Positions 7,607-16,378 of a stretch of 64,000 bases of DNA are shown in pieces. Numbering within the stretch: the stretch's first letter is position 1; each line of letters opens with the position of its first letter. The translations under genes were made by a program, and so were the position numbers. This DNA comes from Caballeronia glebae (lineage in GTDB: Bacteria > Pseudomonadota > Gammaproteobacteria > Burkholderiales > Burkholderiaceae), in contig NZ_FCOJ02000029.1 in NCBI RefSeq assembly GCF_001545035.1, forward strand, positions 1 to 64,000, in the 5' to 3' direction. The notes beneath the pieces are model-generated. The model was not told the origin of the DNA. It was given only the letters and a program-made list of their open reading frames with translations, and did not search any database.

Positions 7607-8329
7607 TTACTCGCCCAGATAGGCCGCCCGAACCTTCGGGTCATCGAGCATGGTCTTCGCGTCGCCGGTCATCGTGACCGTGCCGGAGTCCATCACGTAA
7701 CCGCGATTCGCCGCCTGCAGCGCGAGCCGCGCGTTCTGTTCCACGAGCAGCACCGTCAGCCCTTCCTTCGAGATTTCGCGCACGACTTCGAAGATCTTCT
7801 CGACCATGATCGGCGAGAGACCCATCGAAGGCTCGTCGAGCAACAGAAGCTTCGGACGCGAGAGCAGCGCGCGCGCCATCGCGAGCATCTGCTGTTCACC
7901 GCCCGAGAGCGTGCCCGCATACTGCGACGCGCGCTCTCTCAGACGCGGGAAGAAGCCGAACATGCGCTCGGTGTCCTTCTGAATCGCGGCGGTATCGTTG
8001 CGCAGATACGCGCCCATCTGCATGTTTTCGAGAATGGACATGCGCGCAAAGATGCCGCGGCCTTCCGGCACCATCGCGAGACCGCGTTTCAGAAGTTCGT
8101 GCGTCGGCACGCCCTTGATCGACTGACCCATGTACTCGATATCGCCGCCCGAATACGGCTTGAGACCGGTGATCGCCTTCATCGTCGTGGTCTTGCCCGC
8201 GCCGTTCGCGCCAATCAGCGTAACGAGTTCGCCCTGCGCGACTTCCAGATCGACACCCTTCACCGCCTGGATGCCGCCGTAATTCACCTGCAGACCCTTG
8301 ACCTTCAACATCGCGTTAGTGGTCGCCAT
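7607..8329 (-). CDS. livF: Branched-chain amino acid ABC transporter ATPase LivF
   Basis: A 240-residue ATPase of the high-affinity branched-chain amino acid importer. Walker A is GANGAGKTT (40-48), the ABC signature is LSGGEQQ (140-146) and Walker B is LLLLDEP (160-166). The short form with the C-terminal VMDSGTVTMTG stretch is typical of LivF rather than LivG. Its ATG directly follows the livG stop codon, and it is the last gene of the livJHMGF run on the minus strand. It should pair with LivG under the LivHM permease at the inner membrane. Confidence 0.92.
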   Translation of the reverse strand: MATTNAMLKVKGLQVNYGGIQAVKGVDLEVAQGELVTLIGANGAGKTTTMKAITGLKPYSGGDIEYMGQSIKGVPTHELLKRGLAMVPEGRGIFARMSILENMQMGAYLRNDTAAIQKDTERMFGFFPRLRERASQYAGTLSGGEQQMLAMARALLSRPKLLLLDEPSMGLSPIMVEKIFEVVREISKEGLTVLLVEQNARLALQAANRGYVMDSGTVTMTGDAKTMLDDPKVRAAYLGE

Positions 8330-9106
8330 TTAGTGCACCCCCGCACCCAGATATGCCTCGATCACCTTCGGGTCCTTCTGCACGTCCTGCGGCAGACCTT
8401 CGGCGATCACCTTGCCGTAATCGAGCACCGTCATGCGGTTGCACAATCCCATCACGAGTTTCACGTCGTGTTCGATCAACAGAATCGTCTTGCCGTCCGA
8501 GCGGATCTTGTCGAGCAGACGCGTGAGTTCCACCTTCTCGGTCGCGTTCATGCCGGCGGCCGGTTCGTCGAGCGCGAGCAGCTTCGGATCGGTCGCCAAT
8601 GCACGCGCGATTTCGAGGCGACGCTGATGCCCGTACGACAGATTGCGCGACGTGTAGTCCGCGTATTGCAGCACGCCGACGTATTCGAGCAGTTCGAGCG
8701 CGCGTTCCTTGATCTCGCGCTCTTCGCGGCGTTCGGCCGGCGTCTGAAACACCGCGCCGATCAGACCGTGCTTCGTGCGCACGTGGCGTCCGACCATCAC
8801 GTTTTCGAGCGCGGTCATGCCGCCGAACAGACGAATGTTCTGGAACGTGCGCGCGATGCCGGCCTTCGCCACCTGATACACGGCGGTCGGCGTGTACGCC
8901 TGGCCGTCGAGCCGGAACTCGCCCGAATCCGGCGTGTAGAGACCCGTGATCACGTTGAAGAACGTCGTCTTGCCGGCGCCGTTCGGGCCGATCAGGCCAT
9001 AAATCTCGCCTTCCTTGATTTCGAGCCGCACATCGGATAACGCCTGCAAGCCGCCGAAACGCTTGTTCACGCCCGTGACGGAAAGTCGTGTTTGCTTATC
9101 GCTCAT
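8330..9106 (-). CDS. livG: Branched-chain amino acid ABC transporter ATPase LivG
   Basis: 258 residues with Walker A GPNGAGKTT (40-48), the LivG-type signature LSYGHQRRLEIARAL, Walker B LLALDEPAAGMN, and the extended C-terminus VIAEGLPQDVQKDPKVIEAYLG typical of LivG. A GGGGGA-like ribosome binding site precedes the ATG. It abuts livF and follows livM after 17 bp, so all five genes form one transport operon. The ATPase works at the cytoplasmic face of the LivHM channel. Confidence 0.92.
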   Translation of the reverse strand: MSDKQTRLSVTGVNKRFGGLQALSDVRLEIKEGEIYGLIGPNGAGKTTFFNVITGLYTPDSGEFRLDGQAYTPTAVYQVAKAGIARTFQNIRLFGGMTALENVMVGRHVRTKHGLIGAVFQTPAERREEREIKERALELLEYVGVLQYADYTSRNLSYGHQRRLEIARALATDPKLLALDEPAAGMNATEKVELTRLLDKIRSDGKTILLIEHDVKLVMGLCNRMTVLDYGKVIAEGLPQDVQKDPKVIEAYLGAGVH

Positions 9107-9123
9107 CTTTCAGTCCCCCGCCT

Positions 9124-10293
9124 TTAAGCACGCACCGGCTTCTTGCCGCCGCGCTTCGCGATCTTCGCGATCTTGTCTTCGTGTTTAGCGGCGGGCCACA
9201 GGCCTTCCGAGCGATACAGCATGATCAGCACCATCGCCAGACCGTACAGCAACTGGCGGATGACTTCGGTATCGACGATCTGATGACCGAAGATGGCGTT
9301 CTGCAGCGGACCCATCGTCGAGCGCAGGAATTCGGGGAACACGGCGAGCAGCACCGCGCCGAGAATCACGCCGGGGATGTGACCCATGCCGCCCAGCACC
9401 ACGCACGCCAGCACGACGATCGATTCCCAGAACGTGAACGATTCCGGCGACACGAAGCCCTGGAACGCGCCGAACATCGCGCCCGACAGCCCGCCGAACG
9501 ACGCGCCCATCGCGAACGCCAGCAGCTTCACGTTACGGGTGTTGATGCCCATCGCTTTCGCGGCGATTTCGTCCTCGCGGATCGCGGCCCATGCGCGGCC
9601 GATGCGCGAGTGCTGCAGACGCGTACACACCCAGATCACGATCAGCGCGCCGATCACGAACAGGTAGTAATACATGTAGACGGACGGGAACTTCATGCCG
9701 AAGAATTCGTGCGTCTGCGACAGGTTGAAGCCCGCCACCGTCACCGGATCGATACCCGTGATGCCCTTCGGACCGTTCGTGATGTTGATCGGCCGATCGA
9801 GGTTGTTCATGAAGATCCGGACGATTTCCCCGAAGCCCAAAGTCACGATCGCGAGGTAGTCGCCGCGCAGACGCAGCGTCGGTGCGCCGAGCAGCACGCC
9901 GAAGGTCGCCGCGAGCGCCATCGCGCAGGGCACGATGAGAAGGAATGGCACGTGCAGGCCGCCCGGCGCGAGATGCGCGATCCATTCGAATTGCGAGGTC
10001 AGTTGCGGCGACGACAGCAAGGCCGCCGTGTACGCGCCGACCGCATAGAACGCGATATAGCCGAGGTCGAGCAGGCCGGCGAAGCCGACCACCACGTTCA
10101 GGCCGAGCGCGAGCATCACGTACAGCATCGCGAAGTCGAGCACGCGGACCCAGTAGTTGCCACCCGCCGCGCCGATCACCATCGGTGCGGCGATCACGAA
10201 TGCGGCGGTGAGAATGCCGACGACGAGTGTCTTCGTCGTGTTCTTCTCGGGGATGAGCGTCGCGGACGGCTCAATCGGTTGAATCGAAGTCAT
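9124..10293 (-). CDS. livM: Branched-chain amino acid ABC transporter permease LivM
   Basis: A 389-residue polytopic inner-membrane protein. After a short cytoplasmic N-terminus it has about eight or nine hydrophobic helices, including the LivM signature VVGFAGLLDLGYIAFYAVGAY and the coupling-helix region AWAAIREDEIAAKAMGIN that contacts the ATPases. The basic tail (KIAKIAKRGGKKPVRA) is cytoplasmic. GAGGAG precedes the ATG at a normal distance. It forms the translocation pore with LivH, encoded 24 bp upstream in the same direction. Confidence 0.92.
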   Translation of the reverse strand: MTSIQPIEPSATLIPEKNTTKTLVVGILTAAFVIAAPMVIGAAGGNYWVRVLDFAMLYVMLALGLNVVVGFAGLLDLGYIAFYAVGAYTAALLSSPQLTSQFEWIAHLAPGGLHVPFLLIVPCAMALAATFGVLLGAPTLRLRGDYLAIVTLGFGEIVRIFMNNLDRPINITNGPKGITGIDPVTVAGFNLSQTHEFFGMKFPSVYMYYYLFVIGALIVIWVCTRLQHSRIGRAWAAIREDEIAAKAMGINTRNVKLLAFAMGASFGGLSGAMFGAFQGFVSPESFTFWESIVVLACVVLGGMGHIPGVILGAVLLAVFPEFLRSTMGPLQNAIFGHQIVDTEVIRQLLYGLAMVLIMLYRSEGLWPAAKHEDKIAKIAKRGGKKPVRA

Positions 10294-10317
10294 TTTTTTG
10301 AGCTCCTCACACGTTCT

Positions 10318-11268
10318 TTAAGCGCGGTCCGCGACACGTTCGCCGAGCAGACCCGACGGACGGAACACGAGCACGATGATCAGCACGATGAAGGCGAACA
10401 CGTCCTGGTAGTTGGAACCGAAGACGCCGCCCGTCAGATTGCCGATGTACCCGGCGCCCAACTGTTCGATGAGACCGAGCAGCACGCCGCCGACCATCGC
10501 GCCGCCGAGGTTGCCGATACCGCCCAGCACCGCCGCCGTGAACGCCTTCAGGCCCGGAATGAAGCCCATGTAAAAGTGCGCGTTGCCGTATTCCGACGCG
10601 ATCATCACGCCTGCCAGCGCGGCCAGCGCCGAGCCGATCATGAAGGTCGCGGAAATCACGAAGTTCGGATTCACGCCCATGAGCGAGGCGTTGGCCGGGT
10701 TCTCGGCGATGGCGCGCATCGCGCGGCCGAGCTTGGTCTTGTGTACGAGGAGCAGCAAGCCGGCCATCACGATGAACGCGACGACGATGATCACGATTTC
10801 CGTCATCGAGATCACCGCGCCCGGACGGGTTTCGTCGGCGGCGATGATGTTGATCGGATCGGTCGGGAGAAGCTGCGGGAACGCGAGCGGATTGCGGCCC
10901 CAGATCATCATCGCGATGGTCTGCAGCAGGATCGACACGCCGATCGCGGTGATCAGCGGCGCGAGACGCGGCGCTTTACGCAGCGGCCGGTACGCGACGC
11001 GCTCGATCGTGTAACCGACGAGGGCGCAGACGACCGCGGCGACCACAAGCGCGATCGTCAGCATGATCGGTCCGGGCAAGCCGGGCGCGTGATTCTGCAT
11101 GACGCCGATGGCCGAGAGCGCAACCATCGCGCCGACCATCAGCACGTCGCCGTGCGCGAAGTTGATGATGCCGAGAATGCCGTACACCATCGTGTAGCCC
11201 AACGCGATGATGGCGTAGACGCTGCCAAGCACCAGACCGTTGAGGACCTGCTGGATGAAAATATCCAT
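10318..11268 (-). CDS. livH: Branched-chain amino acid ABC transporter permease LivH
   Basis: A 316-residue membrane permease. The N-terminus QQVLNGLVLGSVYAIIALGYTM and the segment GIINFAHGDVLMVGA are hallmarks of LivH. The coupling loop RAMRAIAENPANASLMGVN lies in the second half. AAGGAG is 6 nt upstream of the ATG. The gene follows the binding-protein gene after a 212-bp gap, which often lets the binding protein be made in excess of the permease. Confidence 0.92.
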   Translation of the reverse strand: MDIFIQQVLNGLVLGSVYAIIALGYTMVYGILGIINFAHGDVLMVGAMVALSAIGVMQNHAPGLPGPIMLTIALVVAAVVCALVGYTIERVAYRPLRKAPRLAPLITAIGVSILLQTIAMMIWGRNPLAFPQLLPTDPINIIAADETRPGAVISMTEIVIIVVAFIVMAGLLLLVHKTKLGRAMRAIAENPANASLMGVNPNFVISATFMIGSALAALAGVMIASEYGNAHFYMGFIPGLKAFTAAVLGGIGNLGGAMVGGVLLGLIEQLGAGYIGNLTGGVFGSNYQDVFAFIVLIIVLVFRPSGLLGERVADRA

Positions 11269-11480
11269 TTAAAGCTCCTTAGCCCCGTGCGATTCGATAA
11301 CGCCTTTATCACCGACCGATAAACCGGTGTGAAGCGAAATCTGAAGCGGCACTGCGCGTACTTTTAAAAAACCGGTAAGGGTTGAGCGCCGATCGTCCGC
11401 CCGCGGCCGGATGAGGCTGCGAGCAGTTCACGGACGGATACGAAAACAGCGCCGCCGGATAGCTGGCGCCGCCAGACTGC

Positions 11481-12707
11481 CTACTGCTTGACGACGTCGA
11501 GTACGTCCTTCTTCTTGTCCTTGAAGTCGTACAGCGTGATGGTCCCCGCCTTCAGATCGCCCTTGTCGTCGAATGCGATATGCCCCGTCAGACCGTTGTA
11601 GTCGGTCGTGGCGATCGCAGCGAGCACCTTGGGCGCTTCGATGGAGTTCGCACGCTTCATTGCATCGACGATCACGTACATCGCGTCATACGTGAACGGC
11701 GCGTAAATCTGCACTGGCGAGTGAAAGCGCGCTTCGTACTTCTTCTCGAAGTCGGCTCCCTTGTCCATCTTCGAAAGCGCGAGTCCCGCCTCCGAGCAGA
11801 CGATGTTTTGCACCGCGTCGCCCGCGAGTTCGGCCACCTTGTCGGTGCAGACGCCGTCGCCCGCGAGGATCTTCGCCTTGATGCCGAGCGCCGCCGCTTC
11901 CTTCGCGAACGGGCCGCCCGTCACGTCCATGCCGCCGTACATCACGACGTCCGGCTGGATGCGCCTGATCTTCGTGAGAATCGCCTTGAAGTCGCGGGAC
12001 TTCTCGGTGGTCGCTTCGCGAGCGGCGACCTTCACGCCGCCGGCCTGCACGCTTTTCACGAATTCGTCGGCGAGGCCGCGGCCATAGGCGCTGGCGTCGT
12101 CGACCACGACCACTTTCTTCGCATGCAGCGTTTTCATCGCGTAGCTGGCGAGCACGGGGCCTTGCAGTGCGTCGGTCGCGACGACGCGAAACGTCGTCTT
12201 GTAGCCTTGCTTCGTGTACTGGGGATTCGTCGTCGACGGCGAAATCTGTGCGATGCCCGCATCGCTGTAAATCTTCGACGCCGGAATCGACACGCCCGAG
12301 TTCATGTGGCCGATCACCGCGACCACATGGTCATCGACAAGCTTCTGGGCGGCTTCGGTGCCGACACGCGGATCGGCCGCATCGTCCTGGCCGTCGAGTT
12401 CGAGACGGATGGAATGCCCGTCGATGGTCAAGCCCTGCGCGCTGATTTCTTCCAGCGCGAGACGCGCGCCGTTTTCATTGTCCTTACCGAGGTGGGCCTG
12501 CAGGCCCGTCAGTGGCGCGACATGGCCGATCTTCACGACAGTCGCCTCGCTCGCGGGCGCTGGCGCCGGTGCGGACGCAGCCGGCACGGCGACGGCACTG
12601 GCTGCCGACGCTGCCGTGCTCGCTCCGCCTTCGTCCTTCTTGCCGCATGCGGATGCCATTGCAACCGCAGCCGCGATGGACACGGCGTGAGCAAACTTGA
12701 ATCGCAT
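11481..12707 (-). CDS. livJ: Branched-chain amino acid ABC transporter substrate-binding protein
   Basis: A 408-residue type I periplasmic binding protein. A signal peptide leads to Cys21 (ASAC), so it is probably a lipoprotein, followed by an Ala/Ser/Pro linker. The mature domain begins VVKIGHVAPLTGLQAHLGKDNENGARLALEEI, typical of LivJ/LivK, and has VIGHMNSGVSIPASKIY in the ligand-binding region. ATG 12707 is chosen over an adjacent TTG at 12710 because AGGAG lies 9 nt before the ATG. It heads the livJHMGF operon, with a predicted promoter at 12772-12799. Ligand preference among Leu, Ile and Val (or other amino acids) cannot be read from sequence. Confidence 0.88.
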   Translation of the reverse strand: MRFKFAHAVSIAAAVAMASACGKKDEGGASTAASAASAVAVPAASAPAPAPASEATVVKIGHVAPLTGLQAHLGKDNENGARLALEEISAQGLTIDGHSIRLELDGQDDAADPRVGTEAAQKLVDDHVVAVIGHMNSGVSIPASKIYSDAGIAQISPSTTNPQYTKQGYKTTFRVVATDALQGPVLASYAMKTLHAKKVVVVDDASAYGRGLADEFVKSVQAGGVKVAAREATTEKSRDFKAILTKIRRIQPDVVMYGGMDVTGGPFAKEAAALGIKAKILAGDGVCTDKVAELAGDAVQNIVCSEAGLALSKMDKGADFEKKYEARFHSPVQIYAPFTYDAMYVIVDAMKRANSIEAPKVLAAIATTDYNGLTGHIAFDDKGDLKAGTITLYDFKDKKKDVLDVVKQ

Positions 12708-12771
12708 CAAATAGGTCTCCTGCGCCTCTAAAAACGGTTGTCATGGACCCTTCTGGCCTCAAGACGCGCGC

Positions 12772-12799
12772 ATTGTAACGCTAAATATGAGACGAGCAA
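12772..12799 (-). promoter_or_regulatory. Predicted promoter of the liv operon
   Basis: On the minus strand TTGCTC (12799-12794), a 16-bp spacer and TACAAT (12777-12772) give a reasonable sigma-70 promoter about 60 bp upstream of the binding-protein start. Confidence 0.5.
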
Positions 12800-13092
12800 T
12801 ATTCTTGCGTGGCGGGGTTTTCCAGCATTGCAACCGTCATTTTCGGGCGATTTTCCGGCAAAAGCGCAACCGGGTTGCGATTCGCTTTTGTGCAGCAGTT
12901 GCACCATAACGGAAACAGGTTTAATCCGACGGGTTTCGACGGTTACGTTTGCTTATCGGATTTACGGGGAAACCCTGAAGCCATTTACAAGAAAATGCTC
13001 AAGGCGACGCGTGCGCCAGGACGGTGCTTGACACTTGGTTTCGTATCTTGTGGCGAGGTTCCTTTTCGATGCGGCGCCGCGTTCTCTGAGCG
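12800..13092. other. Intergenic stretch without a recognisable gene
   Basis: About 290 bp between the liv promoter and the ispH terminator, with lower GC than its surroundings. Short open frames cross it, but none has a ribosome binding site or family-like sequence, and the longest runs into the 3' end of ispH. I see no clear RNA gene. Confidence 0.5.
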
Positions 13093-13095
13093 AAA

Positions 13096-13119
13096 AAAAA
13101 GCGCCCGGAGGCGCTTTTT
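13096..13119 (-). terminator. Intrinsic terminator of fkpB-ispH
   Basis: Stem AAAAAGCGCC / GGCGCTTTTT with loop CGGA, about 20 bp beyond the ispH stop on the minus strand. The A run on the + strand (13093-13100) gives the U tract. Confidence 0.85.
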
Positions 13120-13137
13120 CTCTGAGATGAGGGCGGA

Positions 13138-14100
13138 TCACTGCGGCAGCGATAGCCCGCGCGGCAACGGAAACGAAATCGTCTCTTCGATTCCTTCGAG
13201 CGAGCGCACGTTGCGCACGCCGAGTTCGCGCAGGCGCGCGATGACGGCCTGAGCCAGCACTTCCGGAGCCGAAGCGCCCGCCGTCACGCCGATGCGCTTC
13301 TTGCCTTCCACCCATGCCGGATCGATCTGCGTCGGCGAATCCACCATATATGCGGGAATGCCGCGCTTCTCCGCGACCTCGCGCAGACGGCTCGAATTCG
13401 AGCTGTTCGGGCTGCCGACGACGATCACGACATCGCACTGCGGCGCGAGAAACTTCACCGCGTCCTGGCGGTTCTGCGTCGCGTAGCAGATGTCCTGCTT
13501 CTTCGGCTCCTTGATCTCGGGAAACTTGCTCTTGAGCGCGCCGATGATGGCGGAGGCGTCATCGACCGAAAGCGTCGTCTGCGTGACGAACGCGATGCGC
13601 TGCGGATCGGGCAGATCGAGCTTCAGCACGTCGTCGATATCCTCGACGAGATGCATGCCCTCGCCCGACTGACCCATCGTCCCTTCGACTTCGGGATGGC
13701 CTTTGTGACCGATCATCACGATGTCGAAGCCGTCCTGACGCATCTTCGCGACCTCGATATGCACCTTGGTCACGAGCGGGCACGTCGCGTCGAACACGCG
13801 CAGGCCGCGCGCCTCGGCTTCGCCGCGCACCGCTTTCGAGACGCCGTGCGCGCTGAAAATCAGCGTGGCGCCTTCGGGCACGTCGGAGAGCTCTTCGATG
13901 AAGATCGCGCCCTTCTTGCGCAGATCGGCCACGACATACGCGTTATGCACGATCTCGTGGCGCACGTAGATGGGCGCGCCGAAGAGCTTGATCGCGCGCT
14001 CGACGATCTCGATCGCGCGATCGACGCCCGCGCAAAAGCCGCGCGGCTGCGCGAGCAGGATTTCGACGTCGGTCTGAACTTCGTTGAGGCTTTCAATCAT
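13138..14100 (-). CDS. ispH: 4-hydroxy-3-methylbut-2-enyl diphosphate reductase
   Basis: The last enzyme of the MEP isoprenoid pathway, reducing HMBPP to IPP and DMAPP. The 320 residues contain the three cysteines of the Fe-S cluster: Cys23 (GFCAGVD), Cys107 (DATCPLV) and Cys205 (DICYATQNRQ). They also contain HEIVHN, SAHGVS and GSPNSSNSSRL, as expected for IspH/LytB. The gene starts 3 nt after the fkpB stop and ends in a strong terminator. The fkpB-ispH pairing is also seen in enterobacteria. Confidence 0.95.
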   Translation of the reverse strand: MIESLNEVQTDVEILLAQPRGFCAGVDRAIEIVERAIKLFGAPIYVRHEIVHNAYVVADLRKKGAIFIEELSDVPEGATLIFSAHGVSKAVRGEAEARGLRVFDATCPLVTKVHIEVAKMRQDGFDIVMIGHKGHPEVEGTMGQSGEGMHLVEDIDDVLKLDLPDPQRIAFVTQTTLSVDDASAIIGALKSKFPEIKEPKKQDICYATQNRQDAVKFLAPQCDVVIVVGSPNSSNSSRLREVAEKRGIPAYMVDSPTQIDPAWVEGKKRIGVTAGASAPEVLAQAVIARLRELGVRNVRSLEGIEETISFPLPRGLSLPQ

Positions 14101-14102
14101 GG

Positions 14103-14558
14103 TTACAGAATTCCGATGATTTTCACTTCGAAGACTAGCGCCTGGCCCGCGAGCGGGTGATTAAAGTCGAACAGGGCCGCGGTTTCGCCGACTTCCTTCA
14201 ACACGCCGGCGTAGCGTCCGCCGTTCGGCGCGTTGAATTCGACGAGATCGCCAGGAGAAAAATCCTCGCCGATCATGCTGTTTTCGCGCAAGGTCGCGAG
14301 CGACACCCACTGAACCAGTTCCGGATTGCGCGGCCCGAACGCCTGATCGGGCGTTAGCTGAACGGTCGAGTGGTGGCCGACCTTCATGCCCAGCAAAATC
14401 TCTTCCAGCGGTTCGGCGAGCTGACCCGCGCCGAGCAGGAGCGTCGCGGGCTTGTCGGCGAACGTATTGACGATGTCCGCACCATCGGCAAGCGCGAGCC
14501 GGTAATGAAGCGTGACGTGCGAACCGGGTTTCACCTCGGAGATATCGATGATGCTCAT
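14103..14558 (-). CDS. fkpB: FKBP-type peptidyl-prolyl isomerase, SlpA/FkpB type
   Basis: A 151-residue prolyl isomerase and chaperone of the SlyD/SlpA branch. The N-terminal FKBP half holds VTLHYRLALADG and LLGAGQLAEPLEEILLGMKVG. It is followed by the insert-in-flap domain LTPDQAFGPRNPELVQWVS and FNAPNGGRYAGVL, then FDFNHPLAGQALVFEVKI. ATG 14558 gives the family length; the frame extends upstream but adds Arg/Pro-rich sequence. No good Shine-Dalgarno sequence is visible at this start. It is cotranscribed with ispH and divergent from radC. Confidence 0.88.
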   Translation of the reverse strand: MSIIDISEVKPGSHVTLHYRLALADGADIVNTFADKPATLLLGAGQLAEPLEEILLGMKVGHHSTVQLTPDQAFGPRNPELVQWVSLATLRENSMIGEDFSPGDLVEFNAPNGGRYAGVLKEVGETAALFDFNHPLAGQALVFEVKIIGIL

Positions 14559-14762
14559 GAGTATTGGATGTGGCCGTTCGTTTGAAGGCAGGGCGCGGAC
14601 CCCGCATGGGGCGGCTCTTCGGCGCATGGCGGCGAACCGCGCGGCGCCGGTGCGAACCGGGCGCCAAAACCGCTATTGTAAGACAGAGTTGTGTCAGGAC
14701 GCGTCATGCGACGCAGTCCCGTGTGCGCTCGCCCGCGCGACAAGACGTCCCGGAGGACCGCG

Positions 14763-15509
14763 ATGAACGCTGATCCGCGGCTCATACAGCCGCTCGACGA
14801 GCCCGACGACAGCCCGCCCGCAATCGCGCCCCTTATTCCCATCCGCAAGTGGGCGCGCGCCGACCGGCCGCGCGAACGCCTGCTGGATGCGGGTCCCGCG
14901 TCGCTGTCGGACGCGGAACTGTTCGCTTTGTTCCTGCGCACGGGCGTCTGCGGCGCAACGGCCGTCGATGTCGCGCGCCAGCTTCTGCGGCGCTTCGGGT
15001 CGCTGCGCGGCGTGCTGGACGCGTCGGCGGCGGAATTGCGCGAGCTGCGGGGCATCGGGCCAGCGCGCGCGGCGACGCTCATCGCCGTGTCGGAGCTGTG
15101 CCGGCGCGCGCTCGCGGAAAAGGCGCGCGATCGCGAACTGCTGAATGCGCCGGGCGCGGTCGAAGACTATCTGCGGCTCTTGATCGGCACGCGGCCTTAC
15201 GAGGTGTTCATCTGCCTCTATCTGGATGCGCGTCATCAGTTGCTGCATGTCGAGGAGTCGGCGCGCGGCTCGCTCACCCGGGTCGCCGTCTATCCGCGTG
15301 AAATCGTGCGGCGCGCGCTCACGCTGAACGCGGCCGGGCTCATCGTCGCGCATAATCATCCGTCCGGGGGCGTGGAGCCGAGCGCGAGCGACCGGCGGCT
15401 CACCAAGACGCTGCAGGACGCGCTCACTCTTATCGACGTGCGGCTGCTCGATCACATCGTCGTGGCGGCGAACGAAGTGTTCTCGTTTGCGCGGCACGGC
15501 TGGCTGTGA
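14763..15509 (+). CDS. radC: RadC-family JAB1/MPN domain protein
   Basis: 248 residues. A helix-hairpin-helix segment LRGIGPARAATLIA (95-108) precedes a JAMM metalloprotease-like fold with EVFICLYLDARH and the metal motif AHNHPSGGVEPSASD (His197, His199, Asp210). RadC proteins were once linked to DNA repair, but their biochemical role is unresolved. GGAGG at 14752-14756 selects ATG 14763 over longer in-frame starts. It is divergent from fkpB and followed by the rpmBG promoter. Confidence 0.9.
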   Translation: MNADPRLIQPLDEPDDSPPAIAPLIPIRKWARADRPRERLLDAGPASLSDAELFALFLRTGVCGATAVDVARQLLRRFGSLRGVLDASAAELRELRGIGPARAATLIAVSELCRRALAEKARDRELLNAPGAVEDYLRLLIGTRPYEVFICLYLDARHQLLHVEESARGSLTRVAVYPREIVRRALTLNAAGLIVAHNHPSGGVEPSASDRRLTKTLQDALTLIDVRLLDHIVVAANEVFSFARHGWL

Positions 15510-15532
15510 CGGCGGGAAGTCCCAAAAAGGGT

Positions 15533-15562
15533 TTGATATTGCAGCGTTTTTCCTGCTAAAAT
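15533..15562 (+). promoter_or_regulatory. Predicted promoter of rpmB-rpmG
   Basis: TTGATA (15533-15538), an 18-bp spacer and TAAAAT (15557-15562). The predicted start at about 15569 leaves a leader of roughly 175 nt before rpmB. Confidence 0.6.
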
Positions 15563-15743
15563 CCGCGTTTGCTTTTCTCAACCCGCCTGTTCTGAACGAA
15601 TGCAGTCCTCATTGGCATAACCGTGCTGCCAAGTCCCCGATCGGCAAATTGGGCGATAAGAGGCATCGAAACGAAGCGCGCGAAAGCGAGTTGCTTTCAT
15701 TCGAGCGTTCGGCTCAGACTCAACGTGTATTAGGAGTGTCACC

Positions 15744-15977
15744 ATGGCACGCGTATGCCAAGTAACTGGGAAAGGCCCGATGTCGGGCAACAACGTTTCC
15801 CACGCAAACAACAGGACCAAGCGTCGCTTCCTGCCGAACCTGCAGAATCGCCGTTTCTTCGTTGAAAGTGAAAATCGCTGGGTGCGTCTGCGCGTTTCGA
15901 ACGCCGGCCTGCGCCTGATCGACAAGAACGGTATTGACGCCGTGCTCGCAGACCTGCGCGCACGCGGTGAAATCTAA
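15744..15977 (+). CDS. rpmB: 50S ribosomal protein L28
   Basis: A 77-residue L28 with the standard start MARVCQVTGKGPMSGNNVSH, the basic KRRFLPNLQNRRFFVESENR segment and the C-terminal LRLIDKNGIDAVLADLRARGE. AGGAG lies upstream of the ATG. rpmG follows after 11 bp, the usual bacterial arrangement, and both probably share the promoter at 15533-15562. The product binds 23S rRNA in the large subunit. Confidence 0.97.
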   Translation: MARVCQVTGKGPMSGNNVSHANNRTKRRFLPNLQNRRFFVESENRWVRLRVSNAGLRLIDKNGIDAVLADLRARGEI

Positions 15978-15988
15978 GGAGCACGCAC

Positions 15989-16156
15989 ATGGCCAAGGGC
16001 GCACGCGACAAGATCAAGCTGGAATCGACCGCAGGCACGGGTCACTTCTACACGACGACCAAGAACAAGCGCAACATGCCGGAAAAGATGCTGATCAAGA
16101 AATTTGATCCCGTCGTCCGCAAGCACGTTGACTACAAGGAAACCAAGATCAAGTAA
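15989..16156 (+). CDS. rpmG: 50S ribosomal protein L33
   Basis: A 55-residue protein starting MAKGARDKIKLESTAGTGHF, with YTTTKNKRNMPEKMLIKKFD and ending HVDYKETKIK, the typical zinc-free (C-minus) L33. AAGGAG is 8 nt before the ATG. It is encoded just after rpmB and ends ahead of a strong terminator. Confidence 0.97.
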   Translation: MAKGARDKIKLESTAGTGHFYTTTKNKRNMPEKMLIKKFDPVVRKHVDYKETKIK

Positions 16157-16223
16157 GTCGCTTTTTCTCCGTCTGCATGGAGATAGACCCCGCTTGATAT
16201 TGAGTTGCCTGTACGAAGACAGC

Positions 16224-16253
16224 AAAAAGCCCCGCGCACCCGCGGGGCTTTTT
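16224..16253 (+). terminator. Intrinsic terminator of rpmB-rpmG
   Basis: A 13-bp stem AAAAAGCCCCGCG / CGCGGGGCTTTTT with loop CACC, then TGTTTT. A textbook terminator about 70 bp after rpmG. Confidence 0.9.
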
Positions 16254-16378
16254 GTTTTCCGACGCCGCTTTTCATACGCTTTGCACACGATCGTGCGGGG
16301 GTTTTTTCTGTCACGGAATGTTCATGCGCGTTATATTTGCCGGCTATCGGCGAAGAACACGGACGGAGAACCGGCAGC

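Noticed and set aside
9088..11322. A 744-codon open frame on the + strand across livM and livH
   Set aside because: It is antisense to two clear membrane permease genes; the Arg/His/Asp-rich product is the usual shadow of GC-rich codons.
11400..11480. A terminator-like fold between livJ and livH
   Set aside because: The GC-rich repeats allow only a weak 5-bp stem with a large loop before TGTTTT; too weak to call.
12809..13252. 147-codon frame between livJ and ispH
   Set aside because: It overlaps the ispH 3' end and terminator, lacks a ribosome site, and shows no family-like sequence.
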